This document shows positions 26,983 through 36,027 of a DNA stretch of 64,000 nt, piece after piece. The stretch's first letter is position 1; each line of letters begins with the position of its first letter. The notes under the pieces are model-generated. The model made no database searches. It saw only the letters and a program-made list of their open reading frames with translations, and was not told the DNA's origin. The translations under genes were made by a program, and so were the position numbers. Source of the stretch: Thermoplasmata archaeon (GTDB taxonomy: Archaea > Thermoplasmatota > Thermoplasmata > Thermoplasmatales > Thermoplasmataceae); NCBI GenBank assembly GCA_021797355.1, contig JAJZZX010000006.1, positions 56,178 through 120,177 on the forward strand. The letters are read 5' to 3'.

Positions 26983-27854
26983 ATGGACACCAACAATGTG
27001 AGCAAATAGTAATTTGAAATATGGAAGGCTCTCCTGAACCCTGGCTTGGAGTACTGCTCTGTCATTGGCTTAATTACATAATAAAGCATAATTGCTCCCA
27101 TTGCGATAGCCACTAAATAATATGCAAAACCCACATTGATGGAGCTAACAAAGAGGGGGATTGCCGAGTATACCACCAGTATTATTGAGTTAATCAGAAT
27201 CCACCATCCGGCTTTCCTAGCCCCTACAACTGCTGGTAGCATTGGTATGCCTGCTTCCTTGTAATCATCAGAATTGTTGGTTGCCAAGGACCAAAAGTGC
27301 GTAGGCGTCCAGAGAAAGACCAAGAACGCTATAAATAGTGATGTTGTAGAAATATCATTTGAAACTGCTGACCAGCCTGCTAAAGCAGGGAAGCTACCGG
27401 CTATTCCCCCTATCACAATATTCCACGTAGTGCGTCTCTTGAGGACTATTGTGTAGAGAACAACATAGCTTAGAAACCCGAGGAAAATAAACGCAGATGT
27501 CAGCAGATTAATGAAAAGGTACGAAACAAGTACTGATGCCGCCAGCATTATTCCGGCATATACTGAAATCCTGCCGAATGTCCTATTGTTTATAATGCGT
27601 TCCCTGTAGCTTGTCCTCTTCATAGCACGGTCTATGTCCATGTCATAAAGATTGTTAAATACAGCCGCCGACATTGATGCCAGCGTACCTGAAACCAAAA
27701 GGGGTATTATCTCAAATGAATGCATTGAAAAATTGGGATCAGACAGAAAGGCAGCGATAGCAACCATGTCAACAAGGAATGTAATTTCAATCTTTGTGAT
27801 CTTGAAAAACTCCCTTGCATTCACCTGATTACCACCGTTCGTTTCATATTCCAT
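26958..27854 (-). CDS. ctaB: Heme O synthase (protoheme IX farnesyltransferase)
   Basis: Adds a farnesyl-type chain to heme b for the oxidase below. 298 residues and about eight to nine membrane segments. The prenyltransferase motif NNLYDMDIDRAMKRT (N-x3-D-x3-D) is complete, and the second Asp-rich loop reads TNNSDDYKEAGIPML. ATG at 27854 is preferred: a TTTAAGAA box lies about 26-30 bases upstream, and the longer reading from 27971 would sit in the cupredoxin gene and add 39 unlike residues. Confidence 0.93.
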   Translation of the reverse strand: MEYETNGGNQVNAREFFKITKIEITFLVDMVAIAAFLSDPNFSMHSFEIIPLLVSGTLASMSAAVFNNLYDMDIDRAMKRTSYRERIINNRTFGRISVYAGIMLAASVLVSYLFINLLTSAFIFLGFLSYVVLYTIVLKRRTTWNIVIGGIAGSFPALAGWSAVSNDISTTSLFIAFLVFLWTPTHFWSLATNNSDDYKEAGIPMLPAVVGARKAGWWILINSIILVVYSAIPLFVSSINVGFAYYLVAIAMGAIMLYYVIKPMTEQYSKPGFRRAFHISNYYLLTLLVSICLVGIIH

Positions 27855-27904
27855 ATGGTTTTCCCGAATTAAGATGTTTCTTAAATCATATTCGTAAAAT
27901 AAAA

Positions 27905-28483
27905 TTAGCTGGAGGAGGAGGCTCCATTTATAATTATGAGGCCGTACATTTCTGTGGGGTGAACTGTGCACCAGTACGTATAAATGCCTGGCTTTTCAAA
28001 TGGATACTTGCTGGAAGCCGTATGGCCGATATTCTGCGTCAGTTGTGACACTGAGATTATTGTGTAAGAGGCTCCAGTATTCTCCCATTTTGTAGGATTT
28101 GAATATATGCTGCTGGGACCGCTAGTTATGGTTGAGAACAGTGTTGATGTGTTAGAACCGTCATAGCATATGGTAAAATCGTGGGGTGCCCCATCCGCTT
28201 CCGTTATGTTAAAGTAGATCAGTGTGTCCGCTTTATAGTATAATATGGGATTTATGAGATTAGTTGCTTTAATGTCATATGAAGTTGCAGCAGGCCCCTG
28301 CTTGAGCTCCCAGCCATTTGCATCTGCCCACATGTTGATATTTGCAGAATATTTCATGGCACTGTACTGAGTGGATGTAGGATAAAGACTGGATCCCCCA
28401 GAAGTTAGAATGTAGCCGAATGCCATAGCTATTACAATAACCACTATAAGTGTAAATGTTGTCCCTCCGTTTCTTAGTGCCAT
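27905..28483 (-). CDS. Membrane-anchored blue copper protein (cupredoxin)
   Basis: 192 residues with an N-terminal membrane anchor (TFTLIVVIVIAMAFGYI, about 9-25) and an exported cupredoxin domain. The four type 1 copper ligands are visible: His in DGAPHDFTI, then Cys, His and Met in YTYWCTVHPTEMYGLI. It overlaps the CoxI stop (TAATG), so translation is coupled. It probably passes electrons to or within the oxidase, as sulfocyanin and related copper proteins do in thermoacidophiles; redox partner not shown. Confidence 0.87.
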   Translation of the reverse strand: MALRNGGTTFTLIVVIVIAMAFGYILTSGGSSLYPTSTQYSAMKYSANINMWADANGWELKQGPAATSYDIKATNLINPILYYKADTLIYFNITEADGAPHDFTICYDGSNTSTLFSTITSGPSSIYSNPTKWENTGASYTIISVSQLTQNIGHTASSKYPFEKPGIYTYWCTVHPTEMYGLIIINGASSSS

Positions 28484-30156
28484 TACTTTCCTCCTCCCAT
28501 TACCTGGTTTGTTTCCGTTCTGTATTCCAATATATTGTAAGGATCAGTTGCCGGCTCAGTGGACCAGCTTTTTGCGATATTATACAAGAACACCAGTTGG
28601 CCGATTCCTATGATTACACCACCCAGAATTGCACTGTCCTGATAAGGCTGGAAGTAAGCAAAATAGCCTGCAACTGCCCTTGGCATGCCCAAGAAACCAC
28701 CCACAGCCCATGAGAATGACATAAGGAATGACCCCACTGCCGTTATGTAGAAATGCCACTTAGCTAACCGTTCATCGTAGACCCTTCCATTGCTGAATGT
28801 TGGGAACAGAAGATAGAATGCTGCCATTGATACCCCAAGGGTCAGACCCACGAATATAAAATGGAAATGACCAGTTACAAAATATGTCCCATGAACTGCC
28901 TGGTTTATGGGATCATCTGCCAGCATAACTCCCATTATTCCCCCAATTATGAAATCAAATATTGCATTTATTACGAAAAGCATTGGAGTTGTTAGCCTGA
29001 TTTTCTTGGCGGTCCACAGTGTTGCAATCATGTTGAAAATAGTAAGTGCCGATGGTATGACTACTATGAAAGAAGCTGTTGTGAAAAATATAACCCAGTC
29101 CACGCCAAGGCCTGAGTTCAACAGATGGTGGCCCCAAACAAGCTCGCTTAGAATTAGGAGCAAGCCAAGTGAAAGTACTGCTGAGAAATAACTGTAAACT
29201 TTGGTTTCAGTGAATCTTGTAATAATGTCATACATCAAGCCGAAGAACGGTATGACAGCGATGTAAACTATTGGGTGTCCCCAGAACCAGAAGAGTATTG
29301 CAAAGGCAAGTGGTGTGCTTGTTGACGTAACAAAGAAAATCGGGTTGAAGAAATCGTAAAAGAGCATTCCGAGGCCTACCATCAATGGTGGAGCTGAAGA
29401 TACCAGCATGACAAGAGTGAATACAACTGCCCATCCATAGACTGGCATCTGTGAAAGGGGTATATCATCAGCCCTGTCGATGAAAATGATCTTGAGCACA
29501 ATCACGCTTGCCATGACCATCCCCATGAAGATGAGCTCCATAGCAATGACTGCCAGCCAGTTGTATGCCCCGGCGCCGAATGGAGTCAACTGAAGAGATA
29601 GGGGTGGATACATATACCAGCGCATGCTTGATTTTGAAAGTACGAAAAGAGTGCCACCTAATACCCACATCCAGTAAGCAACAGAAGAAAGATGGCCCAT
29701 GTTGTCCCGCTTAAGCCTCAATCTCGATGGGAGAATGTAGTATGCAAATCCCATTGCCATTCCTATGGCAAACATATAGATCATAATGGTTGCGTGTTGG
29801 GTGAGGAGTATATTGTAGATCGTTGGCGATATTATTGTAGGATTTGGGTCGGTAAGACTAATTCTCATCAAGACCCCAAAGGCACCCCCTATGAACATGA
29901 AAAGCAGACCTGTGAATATATAACGCAGCCCTATGGACTTGGCGTCATCGTAAAATAGTATTGACCAGGATAGCGGCCTGGGCTTTCCATACAATGAATC
30001 CCTTATGAATACTGTCCTGTCCGGATATCCCTCTTCCTCAGCCACATTAGATATTGTCTCAATACGTGTTGATACTAGGTAATAAACGTAGAAAATAGCA
30101 ACAGAAACCACCCCAACCAATATTCCAACGAGAATCAGCATTGTTTCTGTTGACAT
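28483..30156 (-). CDS. coxA: Heme-copper oxidase subunit I
   Basis: 557 residues, 12 or more membrane helices. All metal ligands are visible: low-spin heme His in LLTQHATIMIYM, CuB His and cross-linked Tyr in WFWGHPIVYIAVIP, CuB pair GHHLLNSG, and high-spin and low-spin heme His in FVTGHFHFIFVG. The position of the D-channel Glu after GHP is Ile, so this is not an A1-type enzyme. The N-terminal extension of about 70 residues with one helix is unusual. Second enzyme gene of the oxidase operon. Confidence 0.96.
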   Translation of the reverse strand: MSTETMLILVGILVGVVSVAIFYVYYLVSTRIETISNVAEEEGYPDRTVFIRDSLYGKPRPLSWSILFYDDAKSIGLRYIFTGLLFMFIGGAFGVLMRISLTDPNPTIISPTIYNILLTQHATIMIYMFAIGMAMGFAYYILPSRLRLKRDNMGHLSSVAYWMWVLGGTLFVLSKSSMRWYMYPPLSLQLTPFGAGAYNWLAVIAMELIFMGMVMASVIVLKIIFIDRADDIPLSQMPVYGWAVVFTLVMLVSSAPPLMVGLGMLFYDFFNPIFFVTSTSTPLAFAILFWFWGHPIVYIAVIPFFGLMYDIITRFTETKVYSYFSAVLSLGLLLILSELVWGHHLLNSGLGVDWVIFFTTASFIVVIPSALTIFNMIATLWTAKKIRLTTPMLFVINAIFDFIIGGIMGVMLADDPINQAVHGTYFVTGHFHFIFVGLTLGVSMAAFYLLFPTFSNGRVYDERLAKWHFYITAVGSFLMSFSWAVGGFLGMPRAVAGYFAYFQPYQDSAILGGVIIGIGQLVFLYNIAKSWSTEPATDPYNILEYRTETNQVMGGGK

Positions 30157-30602
30157 CAGGGACTCACCACCATATAACCCCTCATGAGGTAATGATCCTC
30201 GCCGCAGTACTCAACACATTCAAAGATATATTTCCCTGCTTTTTCTGGCTCGAAGCTGACTTGATTGGGATGATCTGGAACAGCGTAAACCTGAACTCCT
30301 AGGGAGGGAATTAACAGATCGTGAATTACATCCCTAGATTGAACCTGAAGTGTGTATTCATGCCCTGCTGTTACGTATAGGACATCAGTGGTTGTTGTAT
30401 TATTGGAATATGTAAACTGCCAAGCCCATTGATAACCCAGAACCTGAATCACCGATGAGTTGGCTGGAACTGCGCTGTTATTTTCAGGCTGAGGAATGTT
30501 TGAAGTATGCCCAACTACGTAACCAAGGTTTACTATTGCTGCCGCGGTAAGCACTATCAGTACTACTGCTGCGTAAAGATACTCTGTTTGCCTCTTATTC
30601 AT
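30156..30602 (-). CDS. coxB: Heme-copper oxidase subunit II
   Basis: 148 residues: one N-terminal membrane helix and a CuA cupredoxin domain. CuA ligands are complete, with the first His in SRDVIHDLLIPSLGV and then CVEYCGEDHYLMRGYM (two Cys, Glu, His, Met). No cytochrome c extension. It lacks the second membrane helix of bacterial CoxII, as in B-type enzymes. Start overlaps the small upstream gene (ATGA), end overlaps coxA (TGATG). Confidence 0.95.
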   Translation of the reverse strand: MNKRQTEYLYAAVVLIVLTAAAIVNLGYVVGHTSNIPQPENNSAVPANSSVIQVLGYQWAWQFTYSNNTTTTDVLYVTAGHEYTLQVQSRDVIHDLLIPSLGVQVYAVPDHPNQVSFEPEKAGKYIFECVEYCGEDHYLMRGYMVVSP

Positions 30603-30850
30603 CTGAAATCATCACCTTCCAGGCTTCTATCTCCGAATTTATAGATTGGATACATCAATAACAGGATGGAAAAAGCTCCTGACGCGAATCCTGTTGCCAT
30701 TATATATGAGATTTCTGGTACGGCACCTAGCCCTGGATATCCTGTGTACACATAAGTGGACAGGAGGTAACTGAATAAAAAATAGACTAATACACCTACG
30801 GCCACACCTACTATTAAAAAGGTCACTATCAACCGACCTTTTTCGCTCAT
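30599..30850 (-). CDS. Small two-helix membrane protein of the oxidase operon
   Basis: 83 residues with two hydrophobic helices (IVTFLIVGVAVGVLVYFLF and the segment SYIMATGFASGAFSILLLMY) and a charged C terminus. First gene of the oxidase operon, leaderless, and overlapping coxB by four bases. Likely a small structural subunit like subunit IV or IIa of other oxidases; no subunit III is encoded nearby. Identity is inferred from context. Confidence 0.75.
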   Translation of the reverse strand: MSEKGRLIVTFLIVGVAVGVLVYFLFSYLLSTYVYTGYPGLGAVPEISYIMATGFASGAFSILLLMYPIYKFGDRSLEGDDFR

Positions 30851-30870
30851 AGCTTCTTTATTTTATCACT

Positions 30871-30880
30871 TTATTTAAAG
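30871..30880 (-). promoter_or_regulatory. TATA box of the terminal oxidase operon
   Basis: Minus strand CTTTAAATAA, centred 26 bases before the ATG at 30850. Confidence 0.55.
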
Positions 30881-31019
30881 GTTTTTCAGCACGACTGATG
30901 CGGATAATTAAATAAATACTGGAAAATTCCCATTGATGAAATATTTTGAATAAGAACGTTTAAATATGAATGGCATTTAAGTACATTTTAGAAAAAATGA
31001 AAAAATCAGATCGACAGAA

Positions 31020-32180
31020 TCAATCAATTTCGTTACTTGATACATTGATGCTTTTTTGCTTCTTTTGGCCCTTTTCGATTGGCTCGAATTTATTCTTGAA
31101 TTTCTCCAGTACCCTTGGCAGAGAAGTATATTCCATATCCTCCTCTGGTAGCCTGTGAGGTTCAAATGGCCCCATTCTTCTGAGGTAATCCACAACATCA
31201 ACGGCGGTCTTCCTAGCACCATCGAATGCGGGGTCGTCAAACATATCTACCGGCCCCGATAACTTCCCATCCTTCAGTACAAAGCCTAGGGCAACAACCC
31301 TGGGAGGTCCGTCAAATCTTGTCATCTTTGCGTATTTCATTCCAACTGGCATCAGGGGACCATTGAACGATCCTCTCATCCATCCTGATACCAGATATGG
31401 ATGCGAAAATGCCTCTAGAGCTTCCCCCGATGCCGGCAAACCGGATTGTATCCTTACAATACCGGCTGGATCGTCTTTTCCAACGTATTCTCCCGCTATG
31501 AACGATAGCTTGTCAGTAGTAATAACTGCAACGTTTTCGTCAGGAAGTTTCTCGTGTTCCGGCTTGGTAAGGACTCTCTTGATGACATACCTTCCCTTGG
31601 AACCTATTAGGCCCAGTATGTCGTACATATGCTCGGGAGCGGACAGGTATATTCTCTTTGCTTCGACAATGTCCCAAACTTCAAAAATAAAGCCATCGTG
31701 CATATTGTTGTCAATTACAAGGCCAGGCGTGTTGAATGGATCTGCAAACATCTTAAAGACTGGATAATTGAATGCTCCAGGCTCCGTTTTGTCCATCATA
31801 AAAACTAAGAATGGCTCAGACTTCCTGGCCGTAATCTCCATTTCAGCAATCCCAGGCCCCATACCCTTGATATTACCAGAAAATGAATCCTTGAGCAGAT
31901 CCTGTCCGGCCCCATATAAGCCATACTTCTTCGCCACAGCGGTTCCAGCCTTGAAAGCGTTCCAGGCCAATTCATGCACTTCTGCATTGTCAATGCCCCC
32001 GTTATGGATCATGGTTATCTGAATATCATCCCCTACATGCGAGATGTAGTAATCAGAGAGCAGGGATGCGCCATTGTTCTTTATGTGACTTTCCACTTCC
32101 TTCACAACAGGCTCGAATACCGTAGTATGCCCGGGAAGGCTTCCTATATCAGCCTTAATATGTGATATTGTAGTTTTCAT
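31020..32180 (-). CDS. fbp: Fructose-1,6-bisphosphate aldolase/phosphatase
   Basis: 386-residue bifunctional enzyme that joins triose phosphates and dephosphorylates the product, making gluconeogenesis one-way. It begins MKTTISHIKADIGSLPGHT and contains DDIQITMIHN, DLLKDSFSGNIKGMGPG and FADPFNTPGLVI, characteristic of this archaeal family. The Lys- and Tyr-bearing swinging loop lies in the second half (DGPPRVVALGF region). The family is typical of archaea and deep-branching bacteria. Leaderless message. Confidence 0.96.
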   Translation of the reverse strand: MKTTISHIKADIGSLPGHTTVFEPVVKEVESHIKNNGASLLSDYYISHVGDDIQITMIHNGGIDNAEVHELAWNAFKAGTAVAKKYGLYGAGQDLLKDSFSGNIKGMGPGIAEMEITARKSEPFLVFMMDKTEPGAFNYPVFKMFADPFNTPGLVIDNNMHDGFIFEVWDIVEAKRIYLSAPEHMYDILGLIGSKGRYVIKRVLTKPEHEKLPDENVAVITTDKLSFIAGEYVGKDDPAGIVRIQSGLPASGEALEAFSHPYLVSGWMRGSFNGPLMPVGMKYAKMTRFDGPPRVVALGFVLKDGKLSGPVDMFDDPAFDGARKTAVDVVDYLRRMGPFEPHRLPEEDMEYTSLPRVLEKFKNKFEPIEKGQKKQKSINVSSNEID

Positions 32181-32203
32181 TTAATTAGAAGTGCTAATAA
32201 CGT

Positions 32204-32213
32204 ATTAAAATAT
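32204..32213 (-). promoter_or_regulatory. TATA box of FBP aldolase/phosphatase
   Basis: Minus strand ATATTTTAAT, centred about 28 bases before the ATG at 32180. Confidence 0.5.
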
Positions 32214-32350
32214 TTTGTCAGGATTAGAGCAATTTCGGCATATAGCGATGTTATGATACGGCGTTAGACTTACAAAACGCACCGGATTTCGTCAATAGTT
32301 GTAATAAAAAATTGACAAGGCTAAATAGAAAGTTTTCCATAGGGTATTGA

Positions 32351-33919
32351 ATGATTGACGGCCTTTACATCGTGTTACTAGTTGTGTTAATTTGGATATT
32401 TGGAATAATATCCCTGGCTCCGAGAATATCAAAATCAAAGCACTTTTCGTTGCTTGGGCCAGCCCTTATGGTAAAATCAGTATCTAACAGAGGTATTATT
32501 GAACGAATTGCGAAGAGGTTCCCAGGCATAATCTTTGGAAGAGTGTCGGTAGTCATTGTCATTGTTAGTGCCTTGCTGGCTGTTGCACTGCTCATTTACG
32601 GATCAATACTATCCCTCAGCATAAAGCCATCTAATGCGCCTTCACTTAGTCTTCTCATAGGCCTCCCAGGCATCAACCCTGCCATACCAATTACATTTGG
32701 TCTCGTTGCAATAATTCTCGCGGTAGCAATTCATGAGATATTCCATGGGGTGGTAGCCAGAAGACAGGGAATCAAATTAAATTCAGTTGGTGCCCTATTC
32801 TTTGTTATACCGGTAGGGGCCTTTGTAGAACCTGATGAAAATGAAATAATGAAAGCCGATCCAGTTGTCAGAAGAAGAATTGTGGCGGCAGGCCCCGGAA
32901 TAAATATAGTGATCGCGCTGATTTCACTTGCGATTGTCGCATTCCTTCTGGTTCCATCTGCAACCCCCACCCACCAGGGTTTGTATGTGGAATCTTCAAC
33001 TGAGCATTCACCGTTTGCTGCCGTTATCCCCACAGGTTCTGAATTAATATCTGTCGGTAATTCCACTTTGACCTATTCTGGTAACTCACTTATAAACCTC
33101 AGCGCAGATTCCCGTCTGATGCCGGGAATGGAATATGATGCCGTTGTTGATGAATCTGGAAAGGTAACTTCGGTAAAAGTCTATGCGGGCATGACAATAG
33201 CCTCAATTTTATCTGGATTTCCTGCACAAAATGCCAGCATTCCAGTAGGGTCTGTTATTCTCAGCATTGATGGACACACAATTTACAATGAGACTGGCCT
33301 GTCTGCATACCTAGACAGTGTGCCGCCTGGCTCGACAATAAATATGAGCCTTGGCATTTATTCCAACGGAACCTTAACCTCTAGGAACTATTCAGTCATT
33401 ACTACTTCTGCCTACAGATACTACAGTATGTATGATCCTTCTGCAAATTCTCCAGCTTACAGGAATTACAGCTTCATTGGCATATCACTTAGTTATTTTG
33501 GCATTACCGGGATAACTCTTTCCAGCCTTCAGAGCTTGCTTAGCGGAAATGAGGTCTTTACAAATCCATGGACAGGTATGCTGGAATACATATCGCTTCC
33601 CTTCGCATTTCTTTCTCCTGTTCCAACTTCAATGGCTGCTCTTTTCACGACCCCTTTTAATTCCTATATATTTTGGGGCATGGTAAACACTTTCTACTGG
33701 CTATTCTGGATGGATTTCCTGCTGGGAATCACAAACGCACTTCCTATTTTCATTCTTGATGGAGGCCAATTCTTCAGGGATACCCTGTACATCCTTAGCA
33801 GAAGAAACGCATTCCGCTTTTTAAGGGATGAAAAAAATCTGAGAATGGTTACTTCATTCATGGGATTTGTTGTGTTACTTCTTTTTATGTGGGAAATCAT
33901 TGTACCTAGGATCGTATGA
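32351..33919 (+). CDS. Site-2-type membrane metalloprotease (M50) with PDZ domain
   Basis: 522 residues. Zinc motif AIHEIFHGVVARRQG (HExxH) near residue 126, in the second or third membrane segment. A central exported region of about 250 residues contains a PDZ-like stretch (IPVGSVILSIDGHTIYNETGL). The third zinc ligand is in NALPIFILDGGQFFRD near residue 468. Such proteases cut membrane-bound regulators or signal peptides; no candidate substrate lies next to it. Leaderless, with GGCTAAATAGAAAG about 26 bases upstream. Confidence 0.92.
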   Translation: MIDGLYIVLLVVLIWIFGIISLAPRISKSKHFSLLGPALMVKSVSNRGIIERIAKRFPGIIFGRVSVVIVIVSALLAVALLIYGSILSLSIKPSNAPSLSLLIGLPGINPAIPITFGLVAIILAVAIHEIFHGVVARRQGIKLNSVGALFFVIPVGAFVEPDENEIMKADPVVRRRIVAAGPGINIVIALISLAIVAFLLVPSATPTHQGLYVESSTEHSPFAAVIPTGSELISVGNSTLTYSGNSLINLSADSRLMPGMEYDAVVDESGKVTSVKVYAGMTIASILSGFPAQNASIPVGSVILSIDGHTIYNETGLSAYLDSVPPGSTINMSLGIYSNGTLTSRNYSVITTSAYRYYSMYDPSANSPAYRNYSFIGISLSYFGITGITLSSLQSLLSGNEVFTNPWTGMLEYISLPFAFLSPVPTSMAALFTTPFNSYIFWGMVNTFYWLFWMDFLLGITNALPIFILDGGQFFRDTLYILSRRNAFRFLRDEKNLRMVTSFMGFVVLLLFMWEIIVPRIV

Positions 33920-33987
33920 GTACATTATTATACCTAAAACAAATTTCAGCAGGCATTAGCAAGCGCTAACTGTACGGTTTGATATAT

Positions 33988-34137
33988 ATGGCATTTCCAG
34001 AAGCTGTTGAGAGAAGATTGAACAAAAAAATCTGCATGAGATGTGACGCAAGGAATTCACCAAATGCCACCAGGTGCAGAAAATGCGGATACACTGGACT
34101 GAGGATGAAAGCCAAGGAGAGAAGAGGAGGACAGTAA
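33988..34137 (+). CDS. rpl40e: 50S ribosomal protein L40e
   Basis: 49-residue zinc ribbon protein: [20 protein letters not shown], then [20 protein letters not shown]. Two CxxC pairs 13 residues apart and the basic tail match archaeal and eukaryotic L40e. Its last codons contain GGAGG, which also serves as ribosome binding site for purQ. The purQ frame follows directly after its TAA in the same frame. Confidence 0.93.
   Translation: MAFPEAVERRLNKKICMRCDARNSPNATRCRKCGYTGLRMKAKERRGGQ
34126..34130 (+). promoter_or_regulatory. Ribosome binding site of purQ inside L40e 3' end
   Basis: GGAGG, seven bases (ACAGTAA) before the ACG at 34138. It points to initiation at ACG rather than at the first ATG 39 bases further on. 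Confidence 0.55.
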
Positions 34138-34938
34138 ACGTCTTCCAACCACCCTAGAAAGATAGCTATTATTCGAATGGAAGGTACAAATAATGAATAT
34201 GAGGCCTTCCAGTCCTTTACAAGGGTTGGTCTGGATCCGGAATTCATTCACCTGAACGATCTAAGGTTCAAAAGGATAGATCTATCCGAGTATTCTGCGA
34301 TATTTCTCCCCGGAGGCTTTTCTGCTGGTGACTATATAAGGGCTGGCGTAATATTTGCCAGAAGGCTTGCAGATACTTCTTTACAAGATCTGAAAAGGTT
34401 CCAGGATGAGGGAAAACCCATCATAGGTGTGTGCAACGGATTTCAAGTGCTTACTGAAACCGGCATGCTACCTGGATGGGGGGACGGTATCTCAAGGGAG
34501 ATTGTTCTTGCACCAAATGATTCGAGCAGATATGAATGCAGGTATACTTTCATAACAATGGAAGCCAGAAATCCATTGCTATCTCACGGTATGTCACTCA
34601 AGATACCATACCTCATTCCTGTGGCCCATGCCGAGGGCAAGATAAGGATAATAAATCCTGACAAAAACCTGAAGAAACTTGAGGACAACAACCAGATTCT
34701 GTTCAGATATTCCACTCCAGAGGGGTCCGAGGGTGGTTATCCCTGGAATCCAAATGGTTCAATATCATCAATCGCAGCAATCTCAAACGGAGATGGCAAC
34801 GTAATCGGCCTGATGCCACATCCCGAAAGGCTTTTCTATCACTACACGAATGCTGACCGATCTAGATATGGAGAGGTTGCCGTTGGCCAGAGATTTTTCA
34901 CTTCCATACGTGAATATATAGTCATGAAGGGTTTTTGA
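34138..34938 (+). CDS. purQ: Phosphoribosylformylglycinamidine synthase, glutaminase subunit
   Basis: Class I glutamine amidotransferase that feeds ammonia to PurL in purine synthesis. Nucleophile Cys in GVCNGFQVL and the His/Glu pair in MPHPERLF are intact. The first beta strand RKIAIIRMEGTNNE is conserved, but most of it lies upstream of the first ATG (34177, in RMEGTNNE). Between the L40e TAA and that ATG are 13 in-frame codons with no ATG, GTG or TTG. The GGAGG at 34126 points to ACG at 34138. Counted from there it has 266 residues. If annotated from 34177 the core strand would be missing. Confidence 0.88.
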   Translation, partial: TSSNHPRKIAIIRMEGTNNEYEAFQSFTRVGLDPEFIHLNDLRFKRIDLSEYSAIFLPGGFSAGDYIRAGVIFARRLADTSLQDLKRFQDEGKPIIGVCNGFQVLTETGMLPGWGDGISREIVLAPNDSSRYECRYTFITMEARNPLLSHGMSLKIPYLIPVAHAEGKIRIINPDKNLKKLEDNNQILFRYSTPEGSEGGYPWNPNGSISSIAAISNGDGNVIGLMPHPERLFYHYTNADRSRYGEVAVGQRFFTSIREYIVMKGF

Positions 34939-35458
34939 TCTTGCTCAGGAATTCCCTCACATTATCATGGAATTCCTCCAGCGTCCCGTCATTGACTATC
35001 ATGTGATCGGCAAGCGATATGGTTTTGCCTATTCCCCAGGACAGCTCACGGCTGTCGCGCTGCTCAAGTTCCTGCCCGCTCTTCACATCATCCAACCTGT
35101 TTCGCTTCAGAATCCTTGTCAGCCTTTCGTTACGATTGGCGTAAATTGCCACAACAATAACGTTCTGGTAATGATTTTTAAAGAAATCAAGCTCTTCAAT
35201 GTTCCTTAAGCCGTCAACGACTGTTCTTTCAGGATCAATGATCCTCTCTGAAGTTCGTCTTGCCCATATATCCATCCCGTTCTTCTTCCTCTCTTCGGTG
35301 GCATACTGCCCTATTTCTCTATCTGTGATAGGGATACCTGCTTCCTTTGCATATTCCTTAACTGTGTCCCCCATGTGTACATCCGAAAATCCCATTTCTC
35401 TGGCGACCCTGACGAACTCATCCTTACCAGATCCTGGCATCCCTGTCAATATAATCAT
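34922..35458 (-). CDS. UPF0200 P-loop kinase-like protein (dephospho-CoA kinase-like)
   Basis: 178 residues with Walker A ILTGMPGSGKDE at the N terminus, MGDTVKEYAKEAG for the substrate and VVDGLRNIEELDFF as a Walker B-like segment. The family is archaeal, related to dephospho-CoA and adenylate kinases, with no settled substrate. It is convergent with purQ with a 17-base overlap and is followed on its own strand, 12 bases upstream, by a small orphan gene, likely its operon partner. Confidence 0.85.
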   Translation of the reverse strand: MIILTGMPGSGKDEFVRVAREMGFSDVHMGDTVKEYAKEAGIPITDREIGQYATEERKKNGMDIWARRTSERIIDPERTVVDGLRNIEELDFFKNHYQNVIVVAIYANRNERLTRILKRNRLDDVKSGQELEQRDSRELSWGIGKTISLADHMIVNDGTLEEFHDNVREFLSKIKNPS

Positions 35459-35470
35459 GCAGGTCCCTCT

Positions 35471-35764
35471 CTACCCAAAGAGAAACCCCATTCCGCCTTC
35501 TGCCCTGTCCTCTTCTTCCTGTATTTTTTCCAGCACTAAACTCTCCTGTGCTTTATCAAGCCTCTTTATTGTTCCCTTGGATAGGTCTTCCATTCTTCTG
35601 CTGGCCTCCTCTGAACCTTCGTAATAAATTAGGTAACCTCCCATGGGCTCCAGATAATTTTGGGCATCCTTTAGAATTACTGTCTGCCTTCCTACTATAT
35701 CATCGGCAATGACTGTGTCATACACTTTTCTTTCATCCTTTTGCAAGCTATATACTGCCTTCAT
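35471..35764 (-). CDS. Unrecognised 97-residue protein
   Basis: Begins MKAVYSLQKDERKVYDTVIA with an N-terminal beta-rich region (DDIVGRQTVILKDAQNYL, GGYLIYYEGSEEA) and an acidic helical tail (VLEKIQEEEDRAEGGMGFLFG). The ATG at 35764 is preferred over 35803 because TTTATCTTA lies about 25 bases upstream of it. It precedes the UPF0200 gene by 12 bases and is likely co-transcribed. No family was recognised. Confidence 0.72.
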   Translation of the reverse strand: MKAVYSLQKDERKVYDTVIADDIVGRQTVILKDAQNYLEPMGGYLIYYEGSEEASRRMEDLSKGTIKRLDKAQESLVLEKIQEEEDRAEGGMGFLFG

Positions 35765-36027
35765 CTGGAACCTGATTTGAGGGTAAGATAAATGGGTTTG
35801 CAACTTCCCGGCATTAGATGTCTAAAAGATACTTGCATAATATTCAGGAGCCAAGATGATAAAAATTGAAGTTTACGTTTTCCCTAAAAGCTTGGATCGA
35901 CAATAATTCGCTTTTATGGAAAGTATCTGGACATGGATAATTATAAACCTCTAAGAATACGTCAGGTGCACAGCCAGATAAAATATTTTAATTGGTTTAT
36001 AATCCACAGGAGCAAGGCGATAATCCA

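Noticed and set aside
30970..31158. Plus-strand frame of 62 codons overlapping the end of the FBP aldolase/phosphatase gene
   Set aside because: Most of it is antisense to the conserved enzyme and the AT-rich stretch before it is too close to be its promoter.
33988..34938. A designed L40e-PurQ fusion by stop readthrough
   Set aside because: Both genes are normally separate and GGAGG is well placed for initiation at 34138, so initiation is the simpler reading; readthrough is kept only as an alternative.
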